A DNA stretch of 57,616 nt. It comes from a virus. The stretch is from IMG/VR virus record IMGVR_UViG_3300020463_000024, positions 1 to 57,616 of that record. One strand, 5' to 3'. Position 1 is the first letter of the stretch; every line of letters begins with the position of its first letter. The position numbers and the translations under genes are program-made. The notes under the pieces are model-generated. The model was not told the DNA's origin. It saw only the letters and a program-made list of their open reading frames with translations, and did not search any database. This document shows positions 46,390-56,300 of the stretch, in pieces.

Positions 46390-47979
46390 CTAATAGACGC
46401 CTGTTACAAATATAGGCATAGGTGCCTCATATTCCTGATCTGCATCCAATTGCCTGAATGTATTGTACACTCTTGGATCCCAGTCCTTTAAAACTTCCAT
46501 CATGCGTATGTTCAATAGCACTGCACTTACAAGATCGTCAGTTTCACCTGGCTTTGCTTTGAAACTTGTGCCTGATGCTACATAGCCTTTCATTTCTGAT
46601 ATTAATGCTTTGCTGTTTATCTGCATTTTGTCATTCTCAACCATGTTCTTGAATTTAGAACAAGCACTAATTTTGCTTCTATGTGTAGTGTTAAATCCTT
46701 TACGGAACTTCCTAATGTGTCCTTTACGTATTGGTTCACTTACAAATAGTCCTGGTATGTTTTCTTCACCTACATCATTTACAACTAACAATGCCGCTTC
46801 ACCAATAGTATTGTTTTCAATACTCCAATAAATGTTATTTGCGTTTGGTGCTCTACATTCAGCATTAATATAATCTGCAATATCTTTTAAAACTCTAATT
46901 TGTCCTGGTATAGGTGTAGTATTATGTCTCCACTCTGCAACTTGTCTGTAACTTGGTAATTCAAATACTTGTATCGCGGCATAGTCTCCGCCTGTACCCA
47001 TACTTGGATCTAAACTAATACAATATGTTTGATCTCGTTCAAGTTTTTTGTACCAACGTGTCTGCCCCATATTCTCAACAGGTTCATTACCTTCAAGTCC
47101 TGCTAACTTAATACTATTAATAAGTGTTTCGTCAAATACTAAAAATTCACAACCATACTCACGTCTAAATCTTTCTTCGCCAATACGACCAATTTCTTCT
47201 TTTTTCCATTTTTCGTCCCTGTCAGGATGTTCTTCCCACTTAACAGTAAAACCATGAAATCCGTTTATACCTACTTCACTTTCATTACCATGTTCATCAA
47301 ATTTGTTTTGACTTTCTTTCCATATAGTAGCAAAAGTATCTTCGTCCGAGTTAGGCGTACTTGTAAGAATAGCACGACCACCTGTTGCAAGTGTAGGAGA
47401 TATCGAAGTCCAAAATTCATCTGCAATAGTAGGTTGCACAAACGCAAACTCATCACAGTATAGTAATGATATGGACATACCACGTCCTGTGTTTCCTGTT
47501 GTAGTAGCACTTACAATTCTACTTCCGTTTTCAAATTCAATTGAACCTTTGTTGTAGTTTGTAACACCTGCTCTAATATGATCAGGACACATTTCGTAAA
47601 CGTATCTAATACGTTGCATAATTTCTTGAGCACCTGTATACTTGTGTGCCGCAATAAGAATAGTTTGGTCTGGATGAAACATTGCGAACCAAGTAAGGTA
47701 CACAGCCGCACAGGTTGTCTTACCTGTTTGTCTTGGTAACATATTAACATTGAATCTATGATTGTGATAACTGTGCATCAACCCTACTTGATATGTGTAG
47801 GGATCAAATAACAATTTTCCTTTTACTGGATGTTGGATATATGCAAAGTTACTTGCGAAATGTAAGTAACCTGCTTCCTTATCAGTACAAAGCATCAGAT
47901 CATTAATCTGCTCATTTGTATATGTTTCTCTTGTATTAGCCTTTTTGGTTAATACGCCATCTAAACTTTTATTTGCCAT
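46390..47979 (-). CDS. 17: terminase large subunit (T4 gp17)
   Basis: A 529-residue protein. Walker A LPRQTGKT lies at about 81-88 and Walker B SLLYCDEFAF at about 171-180; the coupling motif ILTSTPN follows. The RNase H-like nuclease starts at about 323 (LDPSMGTGGDYAA, metal Asp), with further acidic residues (IENN; DD near 490). It packages DNA through the portal. ATG 47979 is chosen over an upstream TTG at 47997 that lies in the late promoter. Confidence 0.95.
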   Translation of the reverse strand: MANKSLDGVLTKKANTRETYTNEQINDLMLCTDKEAGYLHFASNFAYIQHPVKGKLLFDPYTYQVGLMHSYHNHRFNVNMLPRQTGKTTCAAVYLTWFAMFHPDQTILIAAHKYTGAQEIMQRIRYVYEMCPDHIRAGVTNYNKGSIEFENGSRIVSATTTGNTGRGMSISLLYCDEFAFVQPTIADEFWTSISPTLATGGRAILTSTPNSDEDTFATIWKESQNKFDEHGNESEVGINGFHGFTVKWEEHPDRDEKWKKEEIGRIGEERFRREYGCEFLVFDETLINSIKLAGLEGNEPVENMGQTRWYKKLERDQTYCISLDPSMGTGGDYAAIQVFELPSYRQVAEWRHNTTPIPGQIRVLKDIADYINAECRAPNANNIYWSIENNTIGEAALLVVNDVGEENIPGLFVSEPIRKGHIRKFRKGFNTTHRSKISACSKFKNMVENDKMQINSKALISEMKGYVASGTSFKAKPGETDDLVSAVLLNIRMMEVLKDWDPRVYNTFRQLDADQEYEAPMPIFVTGVY

Positions 47980-47986
47980 TGTATAG

Positions 47987-47994
47987 TATTTACT
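47987..47994 (-). promoter_or_regulatory. late promoter octamer AGTAAATA of gp17
   Basis: It ends 7 nt before the ATG and abuts the T-run of the terminator at 47996. Confidence 0.6.
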
Positions 47995-47995
47995 C

Positions 47996-48023
47996 AAAAA
48001 AATAGGACCCGAAGGTCCTATTT
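47996..48023 (-). terminator. rho-independent terminator upstream of gp17
   Basis: On the - strand: AAATAGGACC-TTCG-GGTCCTATTT followed by a T-run; a 10-bp stem with a UUCG loop. It ends the tail/head transcript before gp17. Confidence 0.9.
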
Positions 48024-48052
48024 GAGTTTACTTGAGTAAAAGTAATTTTATA

Positions 48053-48442
48053 TTATGTGGCTATTAATGTTGCCGCTTGAGTAACTAATGTACCGCTTGT
48101 ATCAATGTTATTTGGCCCAACTGCTGTTACTGTGCTTGTTGGATAGTTTGCCGCTGTACCAATTGTTCTAATACGTGCTTGTAAGCCTGCCGCTCCATCA
48201 AATGTATCACATACTACAGTCAGTGTACCACTGTTGTCGTTCGTAGTATGATAAATTAAAGGATTAATTTCTTTGCAAATTGCTTCTACTGTTTCGTCAA
48301 TAGCATCGTCTTCTGCTCTTAGATCAACTGCTGTGCCGTTTGCAATTTTTACTAAAATTTTAAAAGCGAATACAGAGCCATTGCTGAAAACATTTCCTGC
48401 TGTTGATAGTCCTGATCCGTGTACTCTTGTTATTCCAGCCAT
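48053..48442 (-). CDS. small virion structural protein
   Basis: A 129-residue protein, Thr/Ala/Gly-rich with predicted beta structure and no enzyme motif. The ribosome site AAGGAGAG precedes the ATG. It is the last gene before the UUCG-loop terminator. Likely a virion component, judged by position only. Confidence 0.68.
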   Translation of the reverse strand: MAGITRVHGSGLSTAGNVFSNGSVFAFKILVKIANGTAVDLRAEDDAIDETVEAICKEINPLIYHTTNDNSGTLTVVCDTFDGAAGLQARIRTIGTAANYPTSTVTAVGPNNIDTSGTLVTQAATLIAT

Positions 48443-48452
48443 TTATCTCTCC

Positions 48453-49292
48453 TTAGTGTCCACCGCAACTTGATGCGTATAGTTTTTCAAGTTGTTTTGC
48501 TTCACAACCCATTTCAGTGTATTTCTTCATGATATCTGCTTTAGACATACCTTTGTCTGCACATTTTTTCATTTCTTTACCGCTTGGTAATTGAACTTTT
48601 TTGTCGTCGGCTTCTTCAATACTTTCTTTTTTAGCATCTTTATCTTTGATTGCTTTTTTCATTGGCTCTTTTTTATTGCCATCTTTGTCCATATCTAAGA
48701 AGTCTGGTTTTGCTTTTGCTTCGTTTGTTTCTTCATCACATTCACATGGATCTTCATCGCAAACATCACAGTCTTCTTCGTTCATAAACTCTGAAAGTTT
48801 AGCAGAAAGTTCTGCTCTTAATTCATCTTCAAGTGCCATTGGGTTATCACCGCCTGATACTGGACCATGTGATTTCTTCTCTGCACCATCGTGTCCTGAA
48901 GCAATGTCTTTGTTCATAAAGTTATGGTCTTGATATTTTTCATCTGGTGAATTATCATAACCATCTGCTGTTGCTTCGTTGTCAGTGTCATCACAAGCCA
49001 TGTCGTCCATTGGCTTGTCCATGTCCATGCCCTTAGGCTTGTCACTTACAAGATCCATCATAGACATCATGTCGTCTTTAGGATCCATTGGACCCATCAT
49101 AGGATTCATTGCAGGTTTAATTGCAGTTGGGATTGGTTCCCCTGCTTTTGCACCTTCTGTTCCTTTTAATGCATTCATTAATTTAATAACATCTTCGGCA
49201 TTATCACCGCTCATGTTTATTGACGCCGACGCCGCTTCATTCATTGCTTCGTCCAACGCCGTAATTTTTTTGTATATGTCGTTTAATTTCAT
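48453..49292 (-). CDS. acidic low-complexity protein with Cys and EF-hand-like segments
   Basis: A 279-residue protein rich in Met, Asp, Glu and Lys. Notable pieces are a Cys cluster (CDVCDEDPCEC), a calcium-loop-like FLDMDKDGNKKEPM, and a C-terminal helix-rich domain with three Cys. Such proteins occur beside head genes in marine T4-like phages. A scaffold or core role is a guess. Confidence 0.68.
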   Translation of the reverse strand: MKLNDIYKKITALDEAMNEAASASINMSGDNAEDVIKLMNALKGTEGAKAGEPIPTAIKPAMNPMMGPMDPKDDMMSMMDLVSDKPKGMDMDKPMDDMACDDTDNEATADGYDNSPDEKYQDHNFMNKDIASGHDGAEKKSHGPVSGGDNPMALEDELRAELSAKLSEFMNEEDCDVCDEDPCECDEETNEAKAKPDFLDMDKDGNKKEPMKKAIKDKDAKKESIEEADDKKVQLPSGKEMKKCADKGMSKADIMKKYTEMGCEAKQLEKLYASSCGGH

Positions 49293-49294
49293 AA

Positions 49295-49888
49295 TTAACT
49301 CCCTATTGGACTTTTGGTTCCGATATCAGCGGTTGCGTCCATCTGTTTTTTATCTGTAGCACCTTCTTCAGGTAACTCAATTGCTTTACCACTAAATCTT
49401 GCAGTTGATTCTTTAGATGCAGTTTCTAACTCTTTAAGAAGATCCATAACTCTGCTTCCACCTACTTCTTTTTGTGCTGAAGGATCTGCTGGAGACATTT
49501 CTTCTTTAGTTAGTTTTGTTTCGTAAGGTGCACCTTGATCAACTTCTTGATATAACTCTTGAGGTTCATTTGGATTACGTACTACTATGTGTGATTGCGG
49601 AATACCTAATTGGTAACCTAAGTACTCTTGTAACATTTCAGTGTGTGTAGGGTATGTTACTTCGCACTCATAGTAAGTTACTTCTTCATTCTGCAATGCA
49701 GGAAAGTCCAACGGACGTTCTTGAATTGGTGTTTTCTTACCCGGCGTACAATTTTGTACACCAAACTTTTTTAAAGCAGTTTCTAACTGATCTGCCATAT
49801 CATCTGCTATTTGACCAGCAATACCAATTTTAAAAGGATAAACTTTACCATTGTATGCTTCTGTTAAATAATCGCTATATTTTTTCAT
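49295..49888 (-). CDS. conserved virion-module protein
   Basis: A 197-residue protein: an alpha/beta N-terminal ~110 residues (YPFKIGIAGQIADDM, ERPLDFPALQNEEVTYYE, QYL-type segments) then a polar tail. I recall similar proteins in marine T4-like phages without known function. A GATAAATA element lies upstream. Probably structural. Confidence 0.7.
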   Translation of the reverse strand: MKKYSDYLTEAYNGKVYPFKIGIAGQIADDMADQLETALKKFGVQNCTPGKKTPIQERPLDFPALQNEEVTYYECEVTYPTHTEMLQEYLGYQLGIPQSHIVVRNPNEPQELYQEVDQGAPYETKLTKEEMSPADPSAQKEVGGSRVMDLLKELETASKESTARFSGKAIELPEEGATDKKQMDATADIGTKSPIGS

Positions 49889-49909
49889 AATTGTATTTTC
49901 CCTACTAAA

Positions 49910-50407
49910 CTATTTATCCATGTTCTTAAGTTTTTCTAATAAACTATTACGGTCTGTAACTACATATCCTTCGCCTGAAACAACGCCATCTGGTGAATCA
50001 CCACCGTCTTTATCCTGTTTTTCCTTCTTAAGTTGTAGTTCAACCATTTTAAGTTTCTTGTCTAATTTTGCAACTTTAGCATCAAGGTTAGTTTTTAGCA
50101 TATTACCTGCTACTTCAAACACCCTACCACTATATCTGCTTTCAACATTCATACCCAAGTCCATTAGATCTTCATATGCATTCATAGACTTCTCAGCAAC
50201 TTCGTTTAGTTCCTTATCTGCTAATTCGCCTAATCCTTTCACTTGTGGTAATGCCGCAGTAATTTTATCCATCTCAGCAATACTACGTTGAGTTTCTTCA
50301 TGCTCTACAATAGCATGTTTCTTTTCTGCTTTAGCAGATTGTTCTCTGTCTTTCTGAACAATCTCTTTGCTGTCTGGCATATTAAGTAATTCTTCTAATT
50401 TCTTCAT
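49910..50407 (-). CDS. 16: probable terminase small subunit (T4 gp16-like)
   Basis: A 165-residue helical, charged protein. The central two-helix region (YEDLMDLGMNVESRYSGRVFEVAGNMLK) and long basic coiled segment (AKLDKKLKMVELQLKKEK) fit small terminases. The C-terminus (VTDRNSLLEKLKN) resembles that of gp16. It would form a ring that recognises DNA and stimulates gp17. gp17 is separated from it by three genes, unlike T4. Confidence 0.68.
   Translation of the reverse strand: MKKLEELLNMPDSKEIVQKDREQSAKAEKKHAIVEHEETQRSIAEMDKITAALPQVKGLGELADKELNEVAEKSMNAYEDLMDLGMNVESRYSGRVFEVAGNMLKTNLDAKVAKLDKKLKMVELQLKKEKQDKDGGDSPDGVVSGEGYVVTDRNSLLEKLKNMDK
49911..49918 (-). promoter_or_regulatory. late promoter octamer GATAAATA
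   Basis: On the - strand; it lies in the last codons of the gp16-like gene, 22 nt before the ATG at 49888. Confidence 0.5.
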
Positions 50408-50434
50408 ATTTTGGATTCCATTAAATGCTACTAT

Positions 50435-50442
50435 TATTTAGC
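50435..50442 (-). promoter_or_regulatory. late promoter octamer GCTAAATA
   Basis: On the - strand; it overlaps the gp4-like stop codon, 27 nt before the ATG at 50407. Confidence 0.5.
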
Positions 50443-50878
50443 CTTTGCGTTGGCCAGAGTGGAACATATCCTTCTCTGTAACGACCCTAAAAAAGATGCC
50501 TTTATCCTTGCACCATGCCCTTGCGGCTTGCCATTTAGCCATGTTTAGTGCAACAGCCATTTGCTTTTGTTTATTTCTGCCTGCACTTTCCATAGTTGTT
50601 TGATTATCTGGCTTAACTTCTATAACTTCTGCACGTTGTTTGCCATTCTTATCCATGTAACTAATAAAGAAGTCTGGCACGTACACTGTTTGTTTTCCTG
50701 TAAAAGGATTTACATAAGGTATCTTTACTGCTTCACTTGCCCACTTGGCAACGTTAGGATTTTCATCGCAGAATTTCATAAATGCGAATTCCCAACTTGA
50801 TCTATATAATGGTGCTTTGCGGCCGATGTACTTTTCTTGAAACTTTAAGTTGTAACGTCCTTGGGCATACTTGGCCAT
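50438..50878 (-). CDS. 4: head-completion nuclease-like protein (T4 gp4)
   Basis: A 146-residue protein. APLYRSSWEFAFMKFCDENPNV then WASEAVKIPY and YVPDFFI...AEVIEVKPD match T4 gp4, a TnsA/restriction-like fold whose Asp-x(n)-Glu-x-Lys (D..EVK) forms the active site. It completes heads and trims DNA ends. The ribosome site GGAG is 6 nt upstream of the ATG. Confidence 0.87.
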   Translation of the reverse strand: MAKYAQGRYNLKFQEKYIGRKAPLYRSSWEFAFMKFCDENPNVAKWASEAVKIPYVNPFTGKQTVYVPDFFISYMDKNGKQRAEVIEVKPDNQTTMESAGRNKQKQMAVALNMAKWQAARAWCKDKGIFFRVVTEKDMFHSGQRKG

Positions 50879-50879
50879 G

Positions 50880-51245
50880 TTACACTCCTATGTTTCGTGC
50901 TTCAGTCCTGTTTTGTATGTCAACTACTCTATAACCTAATGTACTAATTTTTTCTCTGTTATAGTTTAGCACTTCTGTTACAACACTACTTAACTGAACA
51001 CTGTCTGTTTTCTTTAGAGTATCAAGTAATTCAAAAACATTTATATCATCAAGTTTTGCTTGTTGTAACATTACTGTTCCTACAGCAATAGCAGAAGTTT
51101 TTTCAAATCCTCTACTTGTAAAAAATCCTATTACAGCATCAACTTGGTTGGTAGGAAAATTAATAAAGTCAGTAAAGTACTGATTGTAAAATCTCTTTAC
51201 ATCATTTGCACTATCTTCTTTTACTACTTTAGGTAAGTTACTCAT
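50880..51245 (-). CDS. virion-module hypothetical protein
   Basis: A 121-residue, mostly helical protein (VDAVIGFFTSRGF, FELLDTLKKTD). It is packed between the gp4-like gene and the second tube-like gene with 1-2 nt gaps, so it is in the late operon. Likely structural or an assembly factor. Confidence 0.7.
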   Translation of the reverse strand: MSNLPKVVKEDSANDVKRFYNQYFTDFINFPTNQVDAVIGFFTSRGFEKTSAIAVGTVMLQQAKLDDINVFELLDTLKKTDSVQLSSVVTEVLNYNREKISTLGYRVVDIQNRTEARNIGV

Positions 51246-51246
51246 T

Positions 51247-52611
51247 TTATGTCCTTACAATGTTAGGCAAGTCAGCAAGTGTTTTGCTGTTTGCCGCTTC
51301 TTTATATGCCGAACTTGCACTGTCCCATGCGGCGTTAATCGCATTGACACTTGCATCACCACCTGCGGCTAAATGATCTTTTTTATGTGTTGTTGATTTG
51401 GATAAGTCTGCTAACTTGTCTGGATTGTCTACAAGTTCTTTTGTAACGTCTGCAAGGCTTGTACTTTGTACTGCTTTTTGTATCGCCGCTACAGCACTTA
51501 CACCGGCAACTGCTGTTGCAACATCTTTTAGTGATCCACTGCCACTACCTTTAGGAAAAAATGTATTTGCAACTCCGCCAACATTTATTCCGCCTACATC
51601 TCCAATAGCACCTTTAATAATTCCAAAGCCTTCTTGTCTAATTCCTTCTTTAGATAAATCCTTAACATTTCTTGCAGTGTTGGCCGCTTTTAAAACTGTC
51701 CCTAACAATGCACCTGGCGACTTAAATGCATCACCTGACGTAATATCTCCAAACACATCTGCCGCACCTGATGCAACACCACCAACACCAAATAGACTTG
51801 ATGTTCCTCCGCCTGCTAATGAAAGTGGACTTGGTGTTTTATCATAATGTTCTGTAGCAAAACCTTTTGGTGCTGTACCTTCTGATACTGCTCCTCTTGT
51901 GTACCATACTGTTTCAAATTGGACACTCATTGTACTCTGTGCAACACCGGCGCCATCTGTTTGATCCATTGTATCATGTTGCCAACTATTAATAATAGGA
52001 TTGACAAGTGTAAATGCTGTGTAACGTTTACGTGACATTTGGTATATAACAATGCTATCAAAGAACGGCTCTATACTATCATTATCAAAACCATATCTAT
52101 ACCTTGATTGTATCGAACCCTCGTCTGCAAAAGTATTTGCTCTGTTGTATGCAGAAGCAGTCGTGTTAGGACTTCCTGCTGTATCAGTTGATGCATAGTT
52201 TCCATCTTTAAAATAATATCTGTAGTATGCTTCCCACATTGCAGTTGTAAGACCGTAGTTGTCATCGTGGAAAGTAAAATTACAAGGACTGTAGTCTATG
52301 CGTTTTTGTAAAATTCTTTTTCTATTGTATTGATGTTTTACTTCTGTAGTAACATCAAACTTAGGCAAGTCAACACTCTTAACTAACATATTAATAGTGT
52401 TACTATGTTTCTCTGATAGTTGTGGAATAATTGAGGAAGAATTTCTATTAATGTTGAATGCAACATGATAAAGAAACTTACTCTTAGGTGCATACTTAAA
52501 TGCATCATCTACATATAATCTTGAAGCATGTTGATAGTCTGCAAGGTTACCTTTTGGACTTAATGCTCCAGATACTAAATTGTCAAGAAATGGGGTTAAC
52601 TTATTTGCCAT
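51247..52611 (-). CDS. gp19-like tail tube protein with long C-terminal extension
   Basis: A 454-residue protein. The first ~240 residues resemble the tube fold (SKFLYHVAFNIN, LVKSVDLPKFDVTTE, CNFTFHDDNYGL, MWEAYYRYYF), about twice the tube protein's length in all. The rest is Gly/Ala/Val-rich and repetitive. It may be the tube initiator, tape-interacting or tail-terminator-type protein. The late promoter GATAAATA-N5 lies at the ATG. Confidence 0.72.
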   Translation of the reverse strand: MANKLTPFLDNLVSGALSPKGNLADYQHASRLYVDDAFKYAPKSKFLYHVAFNINRNSSSIIPQLSEKHSNTINMLVKSVDLPKFDVTTEVKHQYNRKRILQKRIDYSPCNFTFHDDNYGLTTAMWEAYYRYYFKDGNYASTDTAGSPNTTASAYNRANTFADEGSIQSRYRYGFDNDSIEPFFDSIVIYQMSRKRYTAFTLVNPIINSWQHDTMDQTDGAGVAQSTMSVQFETVWYTRGAVSEGTAPKGFATEHYDKTPSPLSLAGGGTSSLFGVGGVASGAADVFGDITSGDAFKSPGALLGTVLKAANTARNVKDLSKEGIRQEGFGIIKGAIGDVGGINVGGVANTFFPKGSGSGSLKDVATAVAGVSAVAAIQKAVQSTSLADVTKELVDNPDKLADLSKSTTHKKDHLAAGGDASVNAINAAWDSASSAYKEAANSKTLADLPNIVRT

Positions 52612-52616
52612 ACTAA

Positions 52617-52624
52617 TATTTATC
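52617..52624 (-). promoter_or_regulatory. late promoter octamer GATAAATA
   Basis: It ends exactly 5 nt before the ATG at 52611. Confidence 0.7.
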
Positions 52625-52646
52625 TAAAAAATAAAGTGGGTATAGA

Positions 52647-52673
52647 ATAAAAAAGGCGCACTCGGCGCCTTTT
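52647..52673 (-). terminator. rho-independent terminator after tail tube gene
   Basis: On the - strand: AAAAGGCGC-CGAGT-GCGCCTTTT, a 9-bp stem with a T-rich 3' side. It limits read-through from gp19 into the tube-like gene, which has its own late promoter. Confidence 0.87.
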
Positions 52674-52703
52674 CTACGTTTATTTTAAAACTTTTAAACT
52701 TGA

Positions 52704-53333
52704 TTATACTGCGCCACCGCCAGTAACAAGTGTGTTGATAGTTCTGCCTACAGCAGTACCAATACCTGTTCCTTGTGGTGTTTGTATCGCATTATCGTAT
52801 CTAATACTTAATGCAACACTAACTACTTCTGATGTCGCGTATGCTAATTGATTGTAGTTTGCACTTTCTAAATAACAACCGTATAACTCAAATGTTTCAA
52901 GCACATTAACTGTGTTTGCACCGTTACCACCATCTAAAATTTCAATACGTGTAACGAATTTGTAGTCCGCGCCTGATGCCGCACCTGATTGTTCAAAGAA
53001 ATCAAACTGTTTCTGCAACTGCTCGCCAACAAGTTTCTGAACGTTGTTACTAACGTCTTCACGTAAGTTTAATGTAATTGGTTCCCAAGTATGTTTTCCT
53101 GCAAGGAATACTTTTGAGTTGTATACATCAAGTGTAATCTGTTCAAAAGTTACGTTAGGTCTTGTTACATCTACAACTTGTTTAGTTAACTCTGTAGTTG
53201 GTGTTGACACTCCAAAATTTTCCAGTGACACCCTGAAGCGGTACTGCAATTTTGGCATTAACAAACCTTGTGAACCTGCACTCGCGTTGCTGTCCAAAGG
53301 TACTGTTAGTCTTGAAAGTGATGAAATTGCCAT
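52704..53333 (-). CDS. 19: tail tube protein (T4 gp19)
   Basis: A 209-residue protein. PKLQYRFRVSLENFG, TLDVYNSKVFLAGKHTWEPITLNLREDV and LYGCYLESANYNQLAYATSEVVSVALSIRYD-type segments fit the gp19 tube fold, with length close to the family. It forms the hexameric rings through which DNA passes. GATAAATA and an AGGAG ribosome site lie upstream. Confidence 0.92.
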   Translation of the reverse strand: MAISSLSRLTVPLDSNASAGSQGLLMPKLQYRFRVSLENFGVSTPTTELTKQVVDVTRPNVTFEQITLDVYNSKVFLAGKHTWEPITLNLREDVSNNVQKLVGEQLQKQFDFFEQSGAASGADYKFVTRIEILDGGNGANTVNVLETFELYGCYLESANYNQLAYATSEVVSVALSIRYDNAIQTPQGTGIGTAVGRTINTLVTGGGAV

Positions 53334-53353
53334 TTATTTGCTCCTATTACTTT

Positions 53354-53361
53354 TATTTATC
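53354..53361 (-). promoter_or_regulatory. late promoter octamer GATAAATA of gp19
   Basis: On the - strand, 20 nt before the ATG at 53333, with a Shine-Dalgarno in between. Confidence 0.65.
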
Positions 53362-53364
53362 ATA

Positions 53365-56300
53365 TTATAGGCCCGCTATTTCTCCAGTGTTTTTAAGTCT
53401 TAATGGAATGTAAATAAACTCCACTGCTTTCACTGGTTCAATTGCAATGTCTACATAAAGTTCGTTTCTATCAATTCTTGATGGAGTATTGTTACTTTCG
53501 TCACACACTACTAAGAAATCATATAACGCTCTTTGTCCTACAAGCTCAAGCATTAAACTATCTGCTTGTTGTTTGATCTCGTCTCTTGTGATCTTATCGT
53601 TAGGCTCAAAAATGTAAGGTTTTGCAAGTTTGTTTAACTGTCCACGTAAGTAAATTACTAAACGTGCAACGTTAATTCTATCTAAAGAACTTGCATTTTT
53701 CGCTCTTGTCTTTTGACCAAAGTTAACAAGACCTGCACCAGTTAAGAATGTTACTGGGTTAACCTTGTTACTGTACAATGTATCTCTTTGACCTTCGTTA
53801 AGAGCAACTGTTTTAAACTCACCTTCGTTATTAATAAAGCCTGCACTTGAAGCGTTAGTAATTCCACCACGTCTTGTTCCTGCTGGAGCAAACCATGGGT
53901 AACTAACTTGATCACTTAATGCAATAGTTCTAAGTATACCATGTGATGCTGGAACAACTACGTTGTTACCTGCATTATCACTTGTGAATAAACTTGGATA
54001 AAACACACCTAAGTATTCGTCACTTGTTACTAATCCATTGTCGTTATCTTCAACAGCACCGTTAACGTTTGTTGCCCAGTTGTTAATTCCTGTGGCATCA
54101 CTTGCTAATCTCATTGGAGAGTCACCAACAACAAATGCTGTTAAGCCTCTGTCATTGTTCAATGTAACCATTTCACCAATCAGCTCTGGATAACCAGGTG
54201 TTGCTAATAAGTTGAATATTCTTGATTCGTTATCTCTAATGTCTTGGTTGCTGTTCATCATTGCCTGTAACGCTTGTACAACAACTTTACGTTGTGCTTT
54301 ACGACCGAATGTACCTGAACCATCACTTTGGTTAGCACTTTCAGTTACCCATCTGTGTGGATAGTAGTTAGCCATTGACTCATCGCCAGTACGTGCATTA
54401 TCTTCTGCAAGATCGATTGAATTACGTACAAATTTCTTAACATTAAATCCAGAACGTCTTAAGTTCCAAAGCAACATACCTTTTGGATATAGTGCTGGAT
54501 CTGGAGCGTCTGGGTCTAAGTAATTACTTGCCGCTAAATCTGCAATAGTACCTGCTGATCCACTGTTAACACCTGAAGTGTTATAACGTGCATCACTAAA
54601 CAACACACCATTCTCTGTAGTCTGGTCTGTGCTATCTCTTAATACCCATTTCAATGTAGTTCCATTGTATTGGTAAATTACTGGATAGTTTTCTAAGTCT
54701 GCTGTACTAACCCAAAGGTCGCCATTTACAAGTGCTGAACCATCTGATTGTGTAGTTGGTTCTGTTGCACTAACAATTGGACCATTTGGTGAACTGTTTG
54801 GATATCCTGAAGAAGCATCTTGGTAACCTACCCAAGTAGTTCCATTGTGTAACATAATATCAACTTCGTCAACAACTGAGTTGTACCATAATTGACCGTT
54901 AAGTGCTAATGCACTTGGTGCATCATCGCCTGCTGTGTATGATAGTACTTGCCAGTTTGAAGCCATATACTGTTTAGGATTAGTTGAACTGTCTGTTCCT
55001 GGTACATAGTATAAGTTTGCTGTACCTGTGTTTGCATCAACATAAGGAGTAAATCCTGCTAATGTTAATCCACCACTTGTGTCAACAATTCTAATTTCTC
55101 CACCATCGTTGTGTTCAATAACAATTCTGTTTGAAGCGTCTACACTTGCTACAATGTTAGTAAATCCAGCACTGTTAATTTTTCCTGCAATTTCTTCAGC
55201 GTCTGCCGCCGCGCCTGTTGCAGTAATACTAACTGTTACTGGTGAACTCATTGTTGCTGAGTTTGTAGTTGACTCACTCATTGTAAATGTGTAAGCACCG
55301 TTTGAAATCTGTGCCGCAATAATTGCTGATGAAATCTTAGTAGATCCAGTAGCAACTCTTTTAAAGATTTTAAAGTCATACTCAACATCTGATGATTCAG
55401 TAACGTTTGTTTGTGCATAGTAAGTGTCAACTGAAAGGTTTACACCTCCGCCTGTTGAATCTAAGTTTTTCAATGCTGTTGCGTTATTTGCATATAATGG
55501 AACACTCTTGTTGTCCCATAGTTCAGTAGTTCCGTTCCATTCTTTAACAGAAAGTTTAGCACCTAAGTTTGCGTCAGTAGTTTTAAACCAAATACTTCCG
55601 CTTGGTCTTGGTGTTGTGTCTGATGTTTTGTATTCTGGAACACCAGTGTGTGGTGCTATTTCTAATTTAGGTGCATTGTAAGTTGCCGCTGTTAAACCTA
55701 ATTCAGCCGCTAAACCTGTACCGTCTGCAATTATAAGAGCAACACCAGTTGAAAAAATGTTCAATCTGCTGTTTACTGCACTTGCTGTTACACCTGCAAT
55801 ACCTGCGCCATTAATATCAGAAACAACATCTGATAACGCTGTACCTGATGCTGTAATTGTATTACTGTTAATAGTTAAAGTTTTACCACCTGTTACAGTT
55901 GGATTGCTTGTTGCCGCAACTGCTGTTGGCCAACTTGCCTGCCATGCGTCAGTTCCAACTTTAACCCAAGTACCACTTGTGTTTTTGTAGTACGTTTTGT
56001 TAATTGTAGTTGTTGCCACTGTTGCATAGTCACCAATTTGTCCAACTGATGCTAAAGGAACGCCAGTTGCTTGTCCGCCTACTAATTTAGTTGCGTCTGT
56101 AATTACTGTTGGTGTTTTTAGTGTAAATGTTTGGCCGCCTGTTGCTGTAGCAGGATTGCCATTCCATTCAAAAATTCCCATTCTACTAATTTGCGTATCA
56201 AACCAGTAAGTTCCATCAGCCGGATCAGCCGCTGGTGCAGTAGCAGTTGCTTGAAGTTCGTTCAAGTCAATATCTGCTCTTACAACAAAAGCTCTGTTGG

